The notes under the pieces were generated by a model. It saw nothing but the letters and a program-made list of their open reading frames with translations, was not told the origin of the DNA and did no database searches. Position numbers and translations under genes: made by a program. A DNA stretch of 64,000 nucleotides from Flammula alnicola (lineage: Eukaryota > Basidiomycota > Agaricomycetes > Agaricales > Strophariaceae), in assembly GCA_015499995.1 (NCBI GenBank), contig JADNRV010000251.1:1-64000 (forward strand), given 5' to 3'. How positions within the stretch are numbered: position 1 is the stretch's first letter; each line of letters opens with the position of its first letter. Shown here piece after piece: positions 52,413-63,233 of the stretch.

Positions 52413-54997
52413 GGAGTCTATCCTGCAACTTCCTGTTCTGGAATGGGCCTCTTTCTCCCTGCTGGAACTCACAGAAGCTCTTTCTGCATGTTCCGGTCTC
52501 TCTTCTCCAGGTCTGTATCATGTCAATTGGTCCCACTTGAAGCAGATTGTATGTCGGGACCCCCACTCAGTGGAAGTCCTCATCTCGATTGCTAATGCCT
52601 GCATGCGTGTGGGACATTGGCCATCTTCTTTCAAGGAATCTATGTCGGTTATTATCCCTAAACCCGGCAAGCCTTCATATTCCACCCCTAAGGCATTCAG
52701 GCCTATTGTGCTTCTGAACACTGTGGGGAAACTCATCGAGAAAATGATCTCGAACTGCATTCAGTTTGACGCTGTCGGACAGGATATATTTCACCCGAAT
52801 CAGGTTGGGGGCGTCAGGGGGCGCTCAACCGAGGATGCGGGTCTGTTTTTGACACACATGGTGAGGGCTGGGTGGGCGAAGGGGTTGAAGACCAGCATCC
52901 TCGCCTTTGACCTTGCTCGGTTCTTTCCATCTCTCAATCACGAGGTTCTCGTGATTGTTCTCCGGAAGCTTGGCTTTCTGCCTGTGGTGGTCAAGTTTTT
53001 CAGCTCCTATCTGATAGAAAGGAAGACACAATATGCGTGGAACTCCTTTCTGTCAGACCCTCTGCAGGCGGATGTAGGTGTGGGACAGGGCTCTGCCCTG
53101 TCTCCTGTCCTGTCTGCTATCTACCTGGCGCCTATTATGTGTTTATTCTACAAGAGGTGCCATGAGATTCATCCTGCGGTCGACCTTCTATCATATGTAG
53201 ATGATGGTACTCTGATTTCTCAGGAGACCAGACTCAATCCCAATGTTGTAAACCTTCATAAGGCTTACAAGATTATATTTGAGCTTTTTACCAAGTTCGC
53301 TCTCGCTCTGGAGCACATGAAGTCGGAGATCTTTCACTTTGACAACACGGCTTCAGTTTATAATCCTGCCATAGATTTGGGTGAAGAACCCTACACTGCA
53401 GGCAAATGGCTCAAGCCAAAGCCGTTTTGGCGATATCTTGGGTTTCATTTTGATCGCAAGCTCACTTTCAAGGAGCATGTGAGATATTATTCCACCAAAG
53501 GATTTACGTCGGTTGTATCGATGAAAATGCTTGGGTCTTCTACCAGAGGGCTGCCGCTGCATCTTAAGCGCCTCCTCTACTGCACGTGCGTTATCCCCAT
53601 AATTACTTATGGGTACCACATGTGGTATTTCCGCAAGGGCCACGACAAGGGCCTTATTGCGCAACTTACCAATGTCCAGCGTAAGGCTGGGCTTTGGATT
53701 ACTGGGTGCTTTCGCACTTCTCCCTCACGTGGAGTTGAGGCCCTTGCGGGTCTACTACCCATGCATCTACTTTTGGATAGGTTGAACTCTCGGGCAATTG
53801 CTCAAATTTCTCTCTTGTCTGACACCCATCTGGTCTGGTCATTCATGGCTGGGCCTCTACTTAAAAAAGCCATTCCTCACAAGATGGCTATGGAGAATAT
53901 GACCGAGCGCCACCGAGACAAGGTGTGCGGTGGACTTGTGGGCAATGCATTGTTCCACCCCGCTGGCCTGGAGGAACTGGAGCCTTTCGCTCCAGACGCC
54001 AGGCCTGGATATCGTCTCATGGATCGGCATGCAAGCCGGTTTACATGGATGGCTAAACCCCGTATTAGCAGGGCTAAAGACCCTGATGCTGCATGGAAGA
54101 TCGTACTGGATAAACTCATCGAAAAGTGTGATGATGAGCCAGGAACTGCATATGCCGGTGTCGACGGCTCGGTCCCTCCGGGGCCCTGGCAGGCCGCCAA
54201 CGGCGTTGTTATCAAACGGCAGGGTGCGCTGGTGTTGGCCAGATGCCACTCTTCCGGACGAGCTATTAGCACTGATGCTGAGCTCGACGCCATCTCGGTG
54301 GCCATCTCCGCAATGGTAGCATTCGGAGATGTCACCAGGGTAGTTATTTTCACAGATTCAATGCATGCTGCTCGAATGGCCGTTGATCCTTCCCCACATT
54401 CTCATCAGGGCTCATCTCTGATAGTGTGTCGGACACTTGAATGATGGTTCCAGGGTGGTGGCAACCGTAAAGTCGTTTTTGCAGAGTCTCCCTCCGATAT
54501 GGAGTGGGACATTCATCAAGAGGCCCACGACCTCGTCCTGGGGTTTCCAGGCATACCTGTTATGCCAAATACTCCTTTATCTGTAGCTTGGCTCAAAAAC
54601 AGAGCTGACACTGTAGCGCAGGGTGCCTGGTCGACAGAGGTCGACGAGGTCCCCAATTTACTTGGCTCCAATTTCTTGGAGTTAGAGGATCTAAAGAGTA
54701 ATCCTCTTCATCCGACCCCCGTTCATGGCGGGCTGTAGCTTGAAGTGGGTGGCCGCAACTCTCAGTTGTTTGCCTGCATGTGCCGTGTAATAACAAATCA
54801 TGCTCCAATTGGCTCGTACTACGAGCGGTTCAAAATCGACAATCCATTAGCTCTTGGACGCACGCTCATTTATTTAAGTGCAAGAAGTTGCACATGCTAC
54901 CTCACAGAGCCCCGCACCTAGTGTGAGGTCTTGAGAAATTTTTGAGCGACAACCCTAGTGCGTTTGCATTCAACCGGCCCCAGGCCGGAGTCAGATG
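52413..54997 (+). pseudogene. LINE-h ORF2, RT-RNase H-C-terminus (piece 3)
   Basis: Resumes in the codons for ESILQ. After a small frameshift near 52450-52520 it is open from about 52537 for 635 codons: AFDLARFFPSLNH, GQGSALSPVL, YVDD, then RNase H with GVDGS, DAELDAI and FTDSMHA. At 54442-54444 TGA replaces the Arg codon in LE-R-WF, a second stop (TAG) follows HGGL near 54736, and the C-terminal zinc motif is destroyed by a deletion near 54858. Heavier decay at the 3' end than in LINE-i. Confidence 0.85.
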
Positions 54998-55517
54998 AGG
55001 GACTCTGGATGGGGGGCAATCTCATTGGCAGGCGGCGCTGCGGTCAAAGCGAGTCACTGCCCGTGAGTGTTTGTTTGGTGGAGTGACGGGCTCCGCAAGG
55101 GGCTCGGGGTCTGGTCGTCCCAGATCTGGCTTGTCGGCCCTCGTGGGCGGCTCGTCTGAGGCATCGTTCAGGACCCGGCTTGGTGGACGGCGGCTTGGAC
55201 TTCGGTCCTCGCTTAGCTATGACCACGTCGATTTTACCATTTAATCGGGGAGGGCCTGGCAGGCTCTTCTCGCATCTGGGTGACCCCCCTGTCCACCCTT
55301 TTAATCTATATCTACCTTACGCTCAGCAGCGTTAACAACGCCACGCGTTTGTATTTCCTGGGCTGCGAGGTCCATTATTTGGGTTTCAGGCTACTGTGCA
55401 ACCAATTTCTTTCTTTTGCATTGGGTATTGTAGCATACTCGTTTGTATTAGTTAGAGTCCGGACTGCATTCGTGCACCGGTATATAAATTGTTGATTTTT
55501 TTAAAAAAAAAAAAAAA
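54998..55517 (+). other. LINE-h 3'UTR and poly(A)
   Basis: Shares the TTTGTATTAGTTAGAGTCC and TTGTTGATT end motifs with the other LINEs. The part 55020-55260 differs from LINE-c and partly resembles the fam2 3'UTR. Confidence 0.7.
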
Positions 55518-56156
55518 TCCTGCCATTGATTTGGGTGAAGAACCCTACACTGCAGGCAAGTGGCTCAAGCCAAAGCCGTTCTGGTGATATCTTGGGTTTT
55601 ATTTTGATCGCAAGCTCACCTTTAAGGAGCATGTGAGATATTATTCCACCAAAGGATTCACATCGGTCGTATCAATGAGAATGCTGGGGTCTTCTACCAG
55701 GGGGTTGCCGCTGCATCTTAAGTGCCTCCTCTACCACACGTGCGTTATTCCCATAATTACTTATGGGTACCGCATGTGGTATTTTCGTAAGGCTTGCGTT
55801 AAAGGCCTTATTGCTCAACTCACGAACGTCCAGCATAAGGCTGGTCTTTGGATTACAGGATGCTTTCGCACCTCTCCCTCGTATGGTGTTGAGGCCCTTG
55901 CGGGCCTCCTGCCCATGCATCTACTTTTAGATCAACTGAATTCCAGGGCAATTGCCCGGATTTCTGTCCTGTCTGACACCCACCCGGTCCGGTCATTTAT
56001 GGCTAGTCCTCTTCTTAAGACAGCTATTCCACACAGACTAGCTATTGAACACATGACTGAGCAGCACCGCGCCAAGGTGCGGGGCAGTCTTATGGGGAAC
56101 ACGTTGTTCCACCCCTCTGGTCTGGAGCCCATGGAGCCCTTCGCTCCAGAAGCCAG

Positions 56157-56160
<4 letters not shown>
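55518..56160 (+). pseudogene. LINE-j ORF2, after the RT core (piece 1)
   Basis: Reads PAIDLGEEPYTAGKWLKPKPFW, then TGA (about 55586-55588) where relatives have CGA, then YLGFYFDRKLTFKEHVRYY through LLYHTCVIPIITYGYRMWYF to EPFAPEARP. The target duplication CTCCAGAAGCCAGGCCT (56144-56160) ends it. Confidence 0.8.
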
Positions 56161-56194
<34 letters not shown>

Positions 56195-56700
56195 ACAATT
56201 TTTATTCCGAAGCTCGATCGCAGCTCGGACTCTAACTAATACAAACGAGTACGCTACAATACCCAATGCAAAAGAAAGAAATTGGTCGCTCGCAGGGGAG
56301 CGTGCGGCGCGCGCGAGCGCGACGCGGGCGAGACTGCACTGCAGCCTGAAACCCAAATAGCGGACCTCGCAGCCCAGGAAATACAAACGCGCGGCGTTGT
56401 TAACGCTACCGAGCGTAAGGTAGATATGGATTAAAAGGGTGGACAGGGGGGTCACCCAAATGAAGTCAGAGCTTGCCCGGCTCTCCCCACTTCGTTGGCA
56501 AACTCGACGTTGTCGTTACACCATGGCGGGTCCTCCAAGTGATGCGTGCCATAGACTCAGAGAGTCACAAGCGAAGCCATGCAACGAACACGGCTGCGGC
56601 CCTCGCGGGATTTATCACACCACATTGGAAACACCTTTGGGCACTAGGTCTTGGGCCAAGGCCCCGACGACACCTAGGATCACCCCCCGTCCAGAGTCCC

Positions 56701-58923
56701 TCATCCGACTCCGGCCTGAGGCCGATTGAACGCAAACGCACTAGGGTTGTCGCTCAAAAATTTCTCAAGACCCCATACTAGGTACGGGGCCCTGTGAGGT
56801 AGCATCAAGAGCTTGGGGCACTTGAAAATATGTGCACGAGTCTGTGGATATTTCCCGCACACGCACCCGAGAGCCAACGGGTCATCGATTTTGAACCGCT
56901 CGTAGTACGAGCCGATCGGAGCATGATTCGTTATTACACGGCACATGCGGGCGAACAACTGAGAGTTGCGGCCGCCGACTTCAAGCCACGGCCCACCGCG
57001 AACGGGGGTCGGACGGAGAGGATTACCCTTTAGATCCTCTAACTCCAAGAAATTGGAGCCAAGTAAATTGGGAACCTCGTCGACCTCTGTCGACCAGGCA
57101 TCCCGCGCTACAGTGTCGGCTTTATTCTTAAGCCACGCAATAGATAGATGGGTATCCGGTGTAACAGGTACGCCTGGAAACCCAAGAACGAGGTCATGAG
57201 CCTCTTGATGAATGTCCCACTCCATGTCGGAGGGAGACTCTGCAAAAACGACTTTTCGGTTACCACCACCTTGGAACCATCGTTCAAGTGTCCGACATAC
57301 TATCAGAGAGGAGCCCTGATGAGAATGCGGGGAGGGATCAACGGCCATTCGAGCAGCATGCATCGAATCCGTGAAAATGACTATCCTGGTGACGTCTCCG
57401 AATGCTACCATTGCAGAGATAGCCACCGAGATGGCATCGAGCTCAGCGTCAGTGCTTATTGCCCGTCCGGAAGAGTGGCACCTGGCTAAGACCAGCGCAC
57501 CCTGCCGTTTGATAACAATGCCGTTGGCGGCTTGCCAGGGCCCCGGAGGGACCGAGCCGTCGACACCAGCATATGCGGTACCTGGCTCATCGTCACACTT
57601 TTCGATGAGTTTGTCCAGTATGATTTTCCACGCAGCATCAGGGTCTTCGGCCCTGCTGACACGGGGTTTGTCCATCCATGTAAACCGGCTTGCATGCCGG
57701 TCCATTAGACGATGTCCAGGCCTGGCGTCTGGAGAAAAAGGCTCCAGTTCTTCCAGACCAGCGGGGTGGAACAATGTATTGCCCACAAGTCCGCCGCGCA
57801 GCTTGTCTCGCTGACGCTCGGTAAAGTTCTCAATCGCCATCTTGTGAGGAGTGGCTTTCTTAAGTAAAGGGCCAGCCATAAATGACCGGACCGGATGAGT
57901 ATCAGACAAGAGAGAAATCCGAGCAACTGCCCGAGAGTTCAACCTGTCCAAAAGTAAAGGCATGGGCAGAAGGCCGGCAAGAGCCTCGACGCCATACGAG
58001 GGAGAAGTGCGGAAGCACCCAGTAATCCAAAGCCCAGCTTTACGCTGAACATTGGTAAGCTGCGCAATGAGCCCCTTGTTACGGGCCTTGTGGAAGTACC
58101 ACATGCGGTAGCCATAAGTAATTATGGGGATAACGCACGTGCGGTAGAGGAGGCGCTTAAGATGTGGCGGCAGCCCTCTGGTAGAAGACCCAAGCATTCT
58201 CATCGATACAACCGATGTGAATCCTTTGGTGGAATAGTATCCCACATGCTCCTTGAAAGTGAGCTTGCGATCAAAATAAAACCCAAGATATCGCCAGAAC
58301 GGCTTAGGCTTGAGCCATTTGCCTGCAGTGTAGGGTTCTTCACCCAAATCAATGGCAGGGTTATAAACCGAAGCCGTGTTGTCGAAGTGAAAAATCTCCG
58401 ACTTCGCGTGCTCCAGAGCGAGAGCGAACTTGGTAAAGAGCTCAAATATAATCTTGTAAGCCTTACGAAGGTTTACAACATTGGGATCGAGTCCGGTCTC
58501 CTGAGAGATCAGGGTACCATCGTCCACATATGACAGAAGGTCAACCGCAAGATGAATCTCACGGCACCTCTTGTAGAAAAGACGCATGATAGGCGCCAAG
58601 TAAATGGCCGACAAGACAGGGGACAGGGCAGAGCCCTGTCCCACGCCCACATCTGCCTGCAGAGGGTCTGACAGGAAGGAATTCCACGCATACTGCGTCT
58701 TCCTTTCTACCAGATAAGAACTGAAAAACTTGACCACCAGCGGTGGAAAGCCAAGCTTCCGGAGAATGATCACGAGAACCTCGTGATTAAGAGAAGGAAA
58801 GAACTGAGCAAGGTCAAAGGCAAGGACGCTAGTCCTCAACCCTCTAGCCCACCCACGCAATTTAGGCCCCCCTTGCGGGGAGACCGATTGGAGGGGGCTC
58901 ATCGAGTCCCTGCCCCCCAACAT
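56701..58923 (-). CDS. Fusion ORF: A-module start plus LINE RT core, RNase H and C-terminus (740 aa)
   Basis: An uninterrupted frame. The first ~23 residues (MLGGRDSMSPLQSVSPQGGP...) are read from the A module; then the LINE protein begins with WARGLRTSVLAFDLAQFFPS. YVDD lies near residue 132, RNase H motifs GVDGS near 452, DAELDAI near 489 and FTDSMHA near 516, and the zinc motif CVCGKYPQTRAHIFKC near 685. The endonuclease and the RT fingers before motif A are absent, so activity as an RT is doubtful, although RNase H looks complete. Whether the in-frame ATG is used is unknown. The LINE portion lacks any decay. Confidence 0.65.
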   Translation of the reverse strand: MLGGRDSMSPLQSVSPQGGPKLRGWARGLRTSVLAFDLAQFFPSLNHEVLVIILRKLGFPPLVVKFFSSYLVERKTQYAWNSFLSDPLQADVGVGQGSALSPVLSAIYLAPIMRLFYKRCREIHLAVDLLSYVDDGTLISQETGLDPNVVNLRKAYKIIFELFTKFALALEHAKSEIFHFDNTASVYNPAIDLGEEPYTAGKWLKPKPFWRYLGFYFDRKLTFKEHVGYYSTKGFTSVVSMRMLGSSTRGLPPHLKRLLYRTCVIPIITYGYRMWYFHKARNKGLIAQLTNVQRKAGLWITGCFRTSPSYGVEALAGLLPMPLLLDRLNSRAVARISLLSDTHPVRSFMAGPLLKKATPHKMAIENFTERQRDKLRGGLVGNTLFHPAGLEELEPFSPDARPGHRLMDRHASRFTWMDKPRVSRAEDPDAAWKIILDKLIEKCDDEPGTAYAGVDGSVPPGPWQAANGIVIKRQGALVLARCHSSGRAISTDAELDAISVAISAMVAFGDVTRIVIFTDSMHAARMAVDPSPHSHQGSSLIVCRTLERWFQGGGNRKVVFAESPSDMEWDIHQEAHDLVLGFPGVPVTPDTHLSIAWLKNKADTVARDAWSTEVDEVPNLLGSNFLELEDLKGNPLRPTPVRGGPWLEVGGRNSQLFARMCRVITNHAPIGSYYERFKIDDPLALGCVCGKYPQTRAHIFKCPKLLMLPHRAPYLVWGLEKFLSDNPSAFAFNRPQAGVG
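58865..58885 (-). other. GNRA hairpin of the A2 module
   Basis: Arms GGTCTCCCC and GGGGGGCC around GCAA. It corresponds to 2854-2877 with a compensatory T-A to C-G change and one bulged T. The LINE fusion point follows 9 to 10 bases later. Confidence 0.5.
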
Positions 58924-59801
58924 TGCCGCTTCAACTTAACCCGAAATGGAACTTATTATGCCCAATCGAGCGACAGTGGATATAGATCTGTCGAGCCAGT
59001 ACAAGGGGACTACCCGAGTACCGCTACGGCTCAGTCTTACCGGGGCGCGACACCCGGCTTAACCTTCCCGTCCCCCGGCAGGTGGTTCGCTTATGCCTTG
59101 CGGCGCGGATCCCCAATCCTGTCCAGAGTCACTGTCTTGCCGAAAGCCCCCTACCCAGCCGTGCAGCCGGGAGCTCGACCTATTACGACTAACGACGGCA
59201 CTCACTACTCTGTTGCGCCGTGCCGGGTGCCCTGTCCTAGCCCCTCGAGAGGGGTGGGTATGCGACCGAAACCCGGATCGATGCCGGTGGTCTCCCCAAG
59301 GTCGGGTTGTTATCAGACCGATTCCCGGTTCTTACCGTGCCCTATCCTTTCGGACCCTTTACGGGCTGCTATCCGAGGTGCCCCAAAGCGGCTTTGCACG
59401 AGCCTGGCCGGCTTACCGACCTATAAGGCTGAGCGACGATCCCAAATGTGCCAGGGTCGACTTACATCAGCATTCCGCGGAATCACTTGGACCCCGGACA
59501 CTCCCACTGCCCGACGTAGGCCTACGACGGTGGTCCTTGTGCCCGCCCCCTGTAGCGACCATACGGTCCTTGCGCCCTACAGCGAGGAGCGCATGCTCGG
59601 CAACAACTGCTGCGCCCCGCAACATGGCAGACGACTTACGGTACAGCGCTCCCGTGCGCCCCACATCGCCCAAAGGGGACTACAGTGGGTTGCCGAAGGC
59701 CCTCAAAGAACGACAGCACTGACAGCGCGCCCAACGGCAGACGACTTACATTCCGGCACCGCGGCGAGGAGCCCACGGTCACAAGCTTATGGTACTTGCT
59801 A

Positions 59802-59885
59802 TGTGCAGGAATCGAACCCACAACCTCTCAGATGGTGCACAGCCACCCTTAAAGGCAACGCAGTAACCGCTAAGCCACCACGCCC
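59802..59885 (-). other. tRNA-Leu-like head of the chimera
   Basis: GGGGCGTGGTGGCTTAGCGG start with A box, CTTTAAG anticodon loop, long variable arm and B box GGTTCGATTCC. The acceptor stem does not close, so it is a promoter-like relic and not a tRNA gene. Confidence 0.6.
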
Positions 59886-60919
59886 CTCCAGAAGCCAGGC
59901 CTGGATATCGTCTCATGGATAGGCATGCAAGCCGATTCACGTGGATGGCTAAGCCGCGCATCAGCAGGGCTGAAGACCCTGATGCTGCATGGAAGATCAT
60001 ACTGGATAAACTCATTGAGAAATGCGACGATGAGCCAAGAACCGCATATGCTGGTGTTGACAGCTCGGTCCCCCCGGGGCCCTGGCAGGCCGCCAACAGC
60101 ATTGTTATCAAACGGCAGGGTGCTCTGGTTTTGGCCAGATGTCACTCGTCCAGACGGGCTATCAGCACTGATGCTGAGCTCGATGCCATCTCTGTGGCTA
60201 TCTCCGCAATGGTTGCATTCGGGAATGTCACTCGGATAGTTATATTTATGGATTCGATGCATGCTGCACGTCTTTCTGTAGATCCTTCCCAGCACTCTCA
60301 CCAGGGCTCGTCCCTGGTAGTGTGTCGAACACTTGAATGATGGTTTGAAGGTGGTGGCAACCGTAAAGTCGTTTTTGCAGAGTCTCCCTCCGATATGGAG
60401 TGGGATGTTCATCAAGAGGCTTATGACCTCGTTCTGGGTTTTCCGGGGGTGCATGTCACCCTGGACATCCCTCTATCTACTGCTTGGCTCAAGGCTCGAG
60501 CTGATCAGGTTGCGTGGAAGGCTTGGTCGACAGAGGTCGACGTAGTCCCCCATATGTTAGGCTCCAACTTTCTGGAGCTCGAGGATCTAAAGGGTAATCC
60601 TCTCCAGCCCATCCCCATTCGCGGAGGACCGTGGTTAGAAGTTGGCAGCCGCAACTCTCAGTTGTTCGCCCGCATGTGCCGTGCTATCACGAATCATGCT
60701 CCGATCGGCTCGTATTATGAGCGGTTCAAAATCAATGACCCATTGGCTCTCGGTTGCATGTGTGGGGTTTATCCTCAGATGCACGATCATATCTTCAAGT
60801 GCCCCAAGCACCCGATGCTACCTCACAGGGCCCCGCACCTAGTGTGGGGTCTTGAGAAATTTCTGAGCGACAACCCTAGTGCGTTTGCGTTAAACCAGCC
60901 CCAAGCCAGAGTCGGATGA
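59886..60919 (+). pseudogene. LINE-j ORF2, RNase H and C-terminus (piece 2)
   Basis: From the second target-duplication copy: MDRHASRFTWMAKPRISRAE, GVDSS (relatives GVDGS), DAELDAI and FMDSMHA (relatives FTDS), then TGA at 60338-60340 replacing the Arg after RTLE, then open from WFEGGGNRKVV through CMCGVYPQMHDHIFKC to the stop at 60917-60919. Changes at two RNase H motif positions and the stop make it inactive. Confidence 0.85.
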
Positions 60920-61425
60920 GGGACTCTGGATGGGGGGTAATCCTAGGTGCGGTTAGAGCAGTGACCCAAGACCTAGTGCCCACAGGTGTTTCCAGTCTGG
61001 TGCGATAAATCCTGCGAGGGCCGCAGCCATGTTCATTGCATGGCTTCACTTGTGACTCTCTGAGTCTATTGCATGCATCGTCTGGAGGACCCGCCATGGT
61101 GTAACAACAACGTCGAGTTTGCCAACGAAGTGGGGAGAGCCGGGCAAGCTCTGGCTTCATCTGGGTAACTCCCCTGTCCACCCTTTTAATCCCTATTTAC
61201 CTTACGCTCGGTAGTGTTAACAACGCCACGCGTTTGTATTTCCTGGGCTGCGAGGCCCATTATTTGGGTTTCAGGCTGCTGTGCAGTCTCGCCCGTGTCG
61301 CGCTCGCATGCGCCGCATGCTTCCCTGCGAGCAACCAACTCCTTTCTTTTGCTTTGGGTATTGTAGCGTACTCATTTGTATTAGATAGGGTCCAGACTGT
61401 GACCGTGCACCGGTATATAAATTGT

Positions 61426-61458
<33 letters not shown>
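60920..61458 (+). other. LINE-j 3'UTR and poly(A)
   Basis: Closely matches the 3'UTR of LINE-c and the chimera and ends TATATAAATTGTTGATTT plus about 26 A. No coding capacity. Confidence 0.8.
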
Positions 61459-61790
61459 CTTAAGATGCGGCGGCAGTCCCCTGGTAGAAGACCCAAGCAT
61501 CCTCATCGATACAACTGATGTGAATCCTTTGGTGCCAAGATACTGCCAGAACGGCTTCGGCTTGAGCCATTTGCCCCCAGTGTAGGGTTCTTCACCCAAA
61601 TCAATGGCAGGGTTATAAACTGAGGCCGTGTTGTCGAAGTGAAAAATCTCCGACTTCGCGTGCTCCAGAGCGAGAGCGAACTTGGTAAAGAGCTCAAATA
61701 TAATCTTGTAGGCCTTACGAAGGTTTACAACATTGGGATCGAGTCTGGTCTCCTGAGAAATCAGAGTGCTGTCATCAACATATGACAGAA
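61459..61790 (-). pseudogene. LINE-k ORF2 scrap around YVDD
   Basis: Minus-strand frame LSYVDDSTLISQETRLDPNV to WLKPKPFWQYLG, then a small deletion (FYFDRKLTFKEHVRYYS is missing) and TKGFTSVVSMRMLGSSTRGL. It is cut on the left by the LINE-j A tail and on the right by an LTR remnant. Contains the catalytic RT motif but is too short to function. Confidence 0.8.
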
Positions 61791-62397
61791 TATAGAATAG
61801 GCAATCCACCCCACAGTTGACACTTTAAAACCAGTAAAAATACTTAAGGGAACTATTTAATCTTGTTGCACCAGACTAGATTTAATAAAGACCAACATTT
61901 GATGCTTCAAAACAGCTTTGCGATCACTGCAAGTTTGAGGAGTAGTTAACTAGAGTTTGACGCGTGTTTCTGTAAAGTGTAGCGTGCGCCCGTCGTGACC
62001 ACATGAAAGTTGTAGCACGATCCCGTCGTGGTAGCATGAAAGTTGTAGTGCATACTCGCCGCAGTCCCTGCATGAAAGTTACAGGTTGTTAAACTCAAGT
62101 TAAAGTCAAAGTTCATATCAGTCGTCAAGTTAAAAGGAAGTCCGAGGTCGGCACTGTTTGAGTTAGAAAGTCACCACACCAGTTCTACAGAACTAAAACC
62201 CACCCCATACCAAAAACCTGCATAGACTTGTTTACAAGTCGAAGCACTTCTCCTTTTTCATACTTTACCCCCGAGACTCACACACAAGACTACGTCTAGT
62301 CAAGTTGTTGGTTTTGTGGTTTGGTTGTGTTGAGTGTAGAGTTCTTTCTGCACTGCTAGCTAGATCATTTCCAACATAGATAAAACCTAGCACTTTA
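61791..62397 (+). repeat. Truncated, diverged LTR of the gag-only family
   Basis: Aligns with the last ~650 bp of the LTR (40183-40842), sharing GGAAATCCACCCC-like, the GTGAAAGTTGTAGC repeats (fewer units) and the end AAACCTAGCACTTTA. Many differences show it is older than the element at 39243. The 5' part is missing. Confidence 0.75.
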
Positions 62398-62431
62398 GCG
62401 GTTCTCCCCAGACTGGAAGACACAGCCAGCA

Positions 62432-63190
62432 ATGCAATCCACACCTGCCACCTCGAAGAAGTTCACAAAAGAAGAAAAAAGCCAGCAATGTCTGGACCTT
62501 CTATCGGGAAGTTAATGGCAGGCGAGAGTGTGTCCTTTGCGAGTACGTCATTCTCCATTGTTTAGATATGCTAAGCTAATATTGCACATTTCTGCAGGCA
62601 GGCGAAACTTGGAAATCCAAAGCAGACAAGTCAGTTTTTCACTTTGAGGACAGGAACCACTCCTCTTCCAACACATTTGGTTGACGATCACCTCAATCTC
62701 TGGGTTGACACCTGCAACAGGTTTAAGATTCCCATCACCACCTCTATTGCGCGCAAACCTGTTGAAGAATATTGCCGGCACAAACAATCACACATTAGCG
62801 AGACTCAAAATATACCTGCCGAAGTTGGTGCGATGTACTCGTCAGGTGCCTTTGTAGATGCCCTCGTTGTGGATCGTTTCGGACGATCAGGCTAGTTCAA
62901 ATTCCATTCACAAAAATTTAAAAGCTGATCAGCTTCTGGTTTCTTAAGGCATTAAATGTTATTGAGAACCCCAAGATGCACACAATATTCAAGATGCTGC
63001 ACCCTGAACTTGCCAACAAGAAGGATATTCCAGGATGGACCCATATTCAAGACAGGGTTAAGCAAATTTGGGACGACCATATCCTTAAGTTGGAGGAGGA
63101 AATGAAGGTGAACTCGTCTTCCATTTCTTCATCGAGTAAACAACAAACTCTGATTTCATCTCCAGAATGCAGTTGGTAAAATTTTGTTAT
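62432..63190 (+). pseudogene. hAT transposase, N-terminal exons (relic)
   Basis: A BED-type zinc finger is spread over exons 1 and 2: SNVWTFYREVNGRRECVLCE, then after a GT-AG intron (62543-62597) QAKLGNPKQT to THLVDDH, giving C-x2-C and H-x4-H. Exon 2 continues SGAFVDALV; a 2-base loss shifts it before WIVSDDQ. A second intron (62891-62948) starts GC and ends AG, after which ALNVIENPKMHTIFKMLHPE to LEEEMK follows in frame. A third intron (63108-63165) leads to NAVGK, where the gene breaks off. The pattern matches hAT transposases of Agaricomycetes. The start ATG at 62432 is in a different frame from the finger, implying an indel in the A-rich run. The catalytic domain is absent. Confidence 0.7.
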
Positions 63191-63233
63191 AAATCACTTG
63201 ATCGAGTGACTTCAGAAAAGGATATGACCGGGC

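Larger units (their letters stand above)
32505..55517 (+). mobile_element. LINE-h, fam1, in three pieces
   Basis: Pieces 32505-33682, 34617-35014 and 52413-55517 join into ORF1 C-terminus, ORF2, 3'UTR and a poly(A) at 55503-55517. The gaps are a foldback element and LINE-i. The 5' part is lost at the Copia LTR. The A tail is followed by LINE-j ORF2, its target. Confidence 0.8.
56161..59885 (-). mobile_element. Element A / LINE chimera (3.7 kb, copy 4)
   Basis: On the minus strand: tRNA-Leu-like head (59885-59802), A2 body to 58856 ending at the GNRA hairpin, then directly LINE ORF2 from just before RT motif A to its end, 3'UTR, and 28 T residues (56161-56188). The ~17-bp duplication CTCCAGAAGCCAGGCCT at 56144-56160 and 59886-59902 encloses the whole unit, so the chimera inserted as one molecule. 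Confidence 0.85.
55518..61458 (+). mobile_element. LINE-j, fam1, 3' half, split by the A/LINE chimera
   Basis: Pieces 55518-56160 and 59886-61458 join into ORF2 (RT end, RNase H, C-terminus), 3'UTR and an A tail (61433-61458). It was the target of LINE-h on its left and of the chimera within. It is itself inserted in LINE-k (-), whose sequence starts at 61459. Confidence 0.8.

Noticed and set aside
58783..59922. 379-residue plus-strand frame across the chimera, with twins at 5854-6591
   Set aside because: It runs antisense through the noncoding A module and LINE ORF2. Composition is typical of GC-rich shadow frames.
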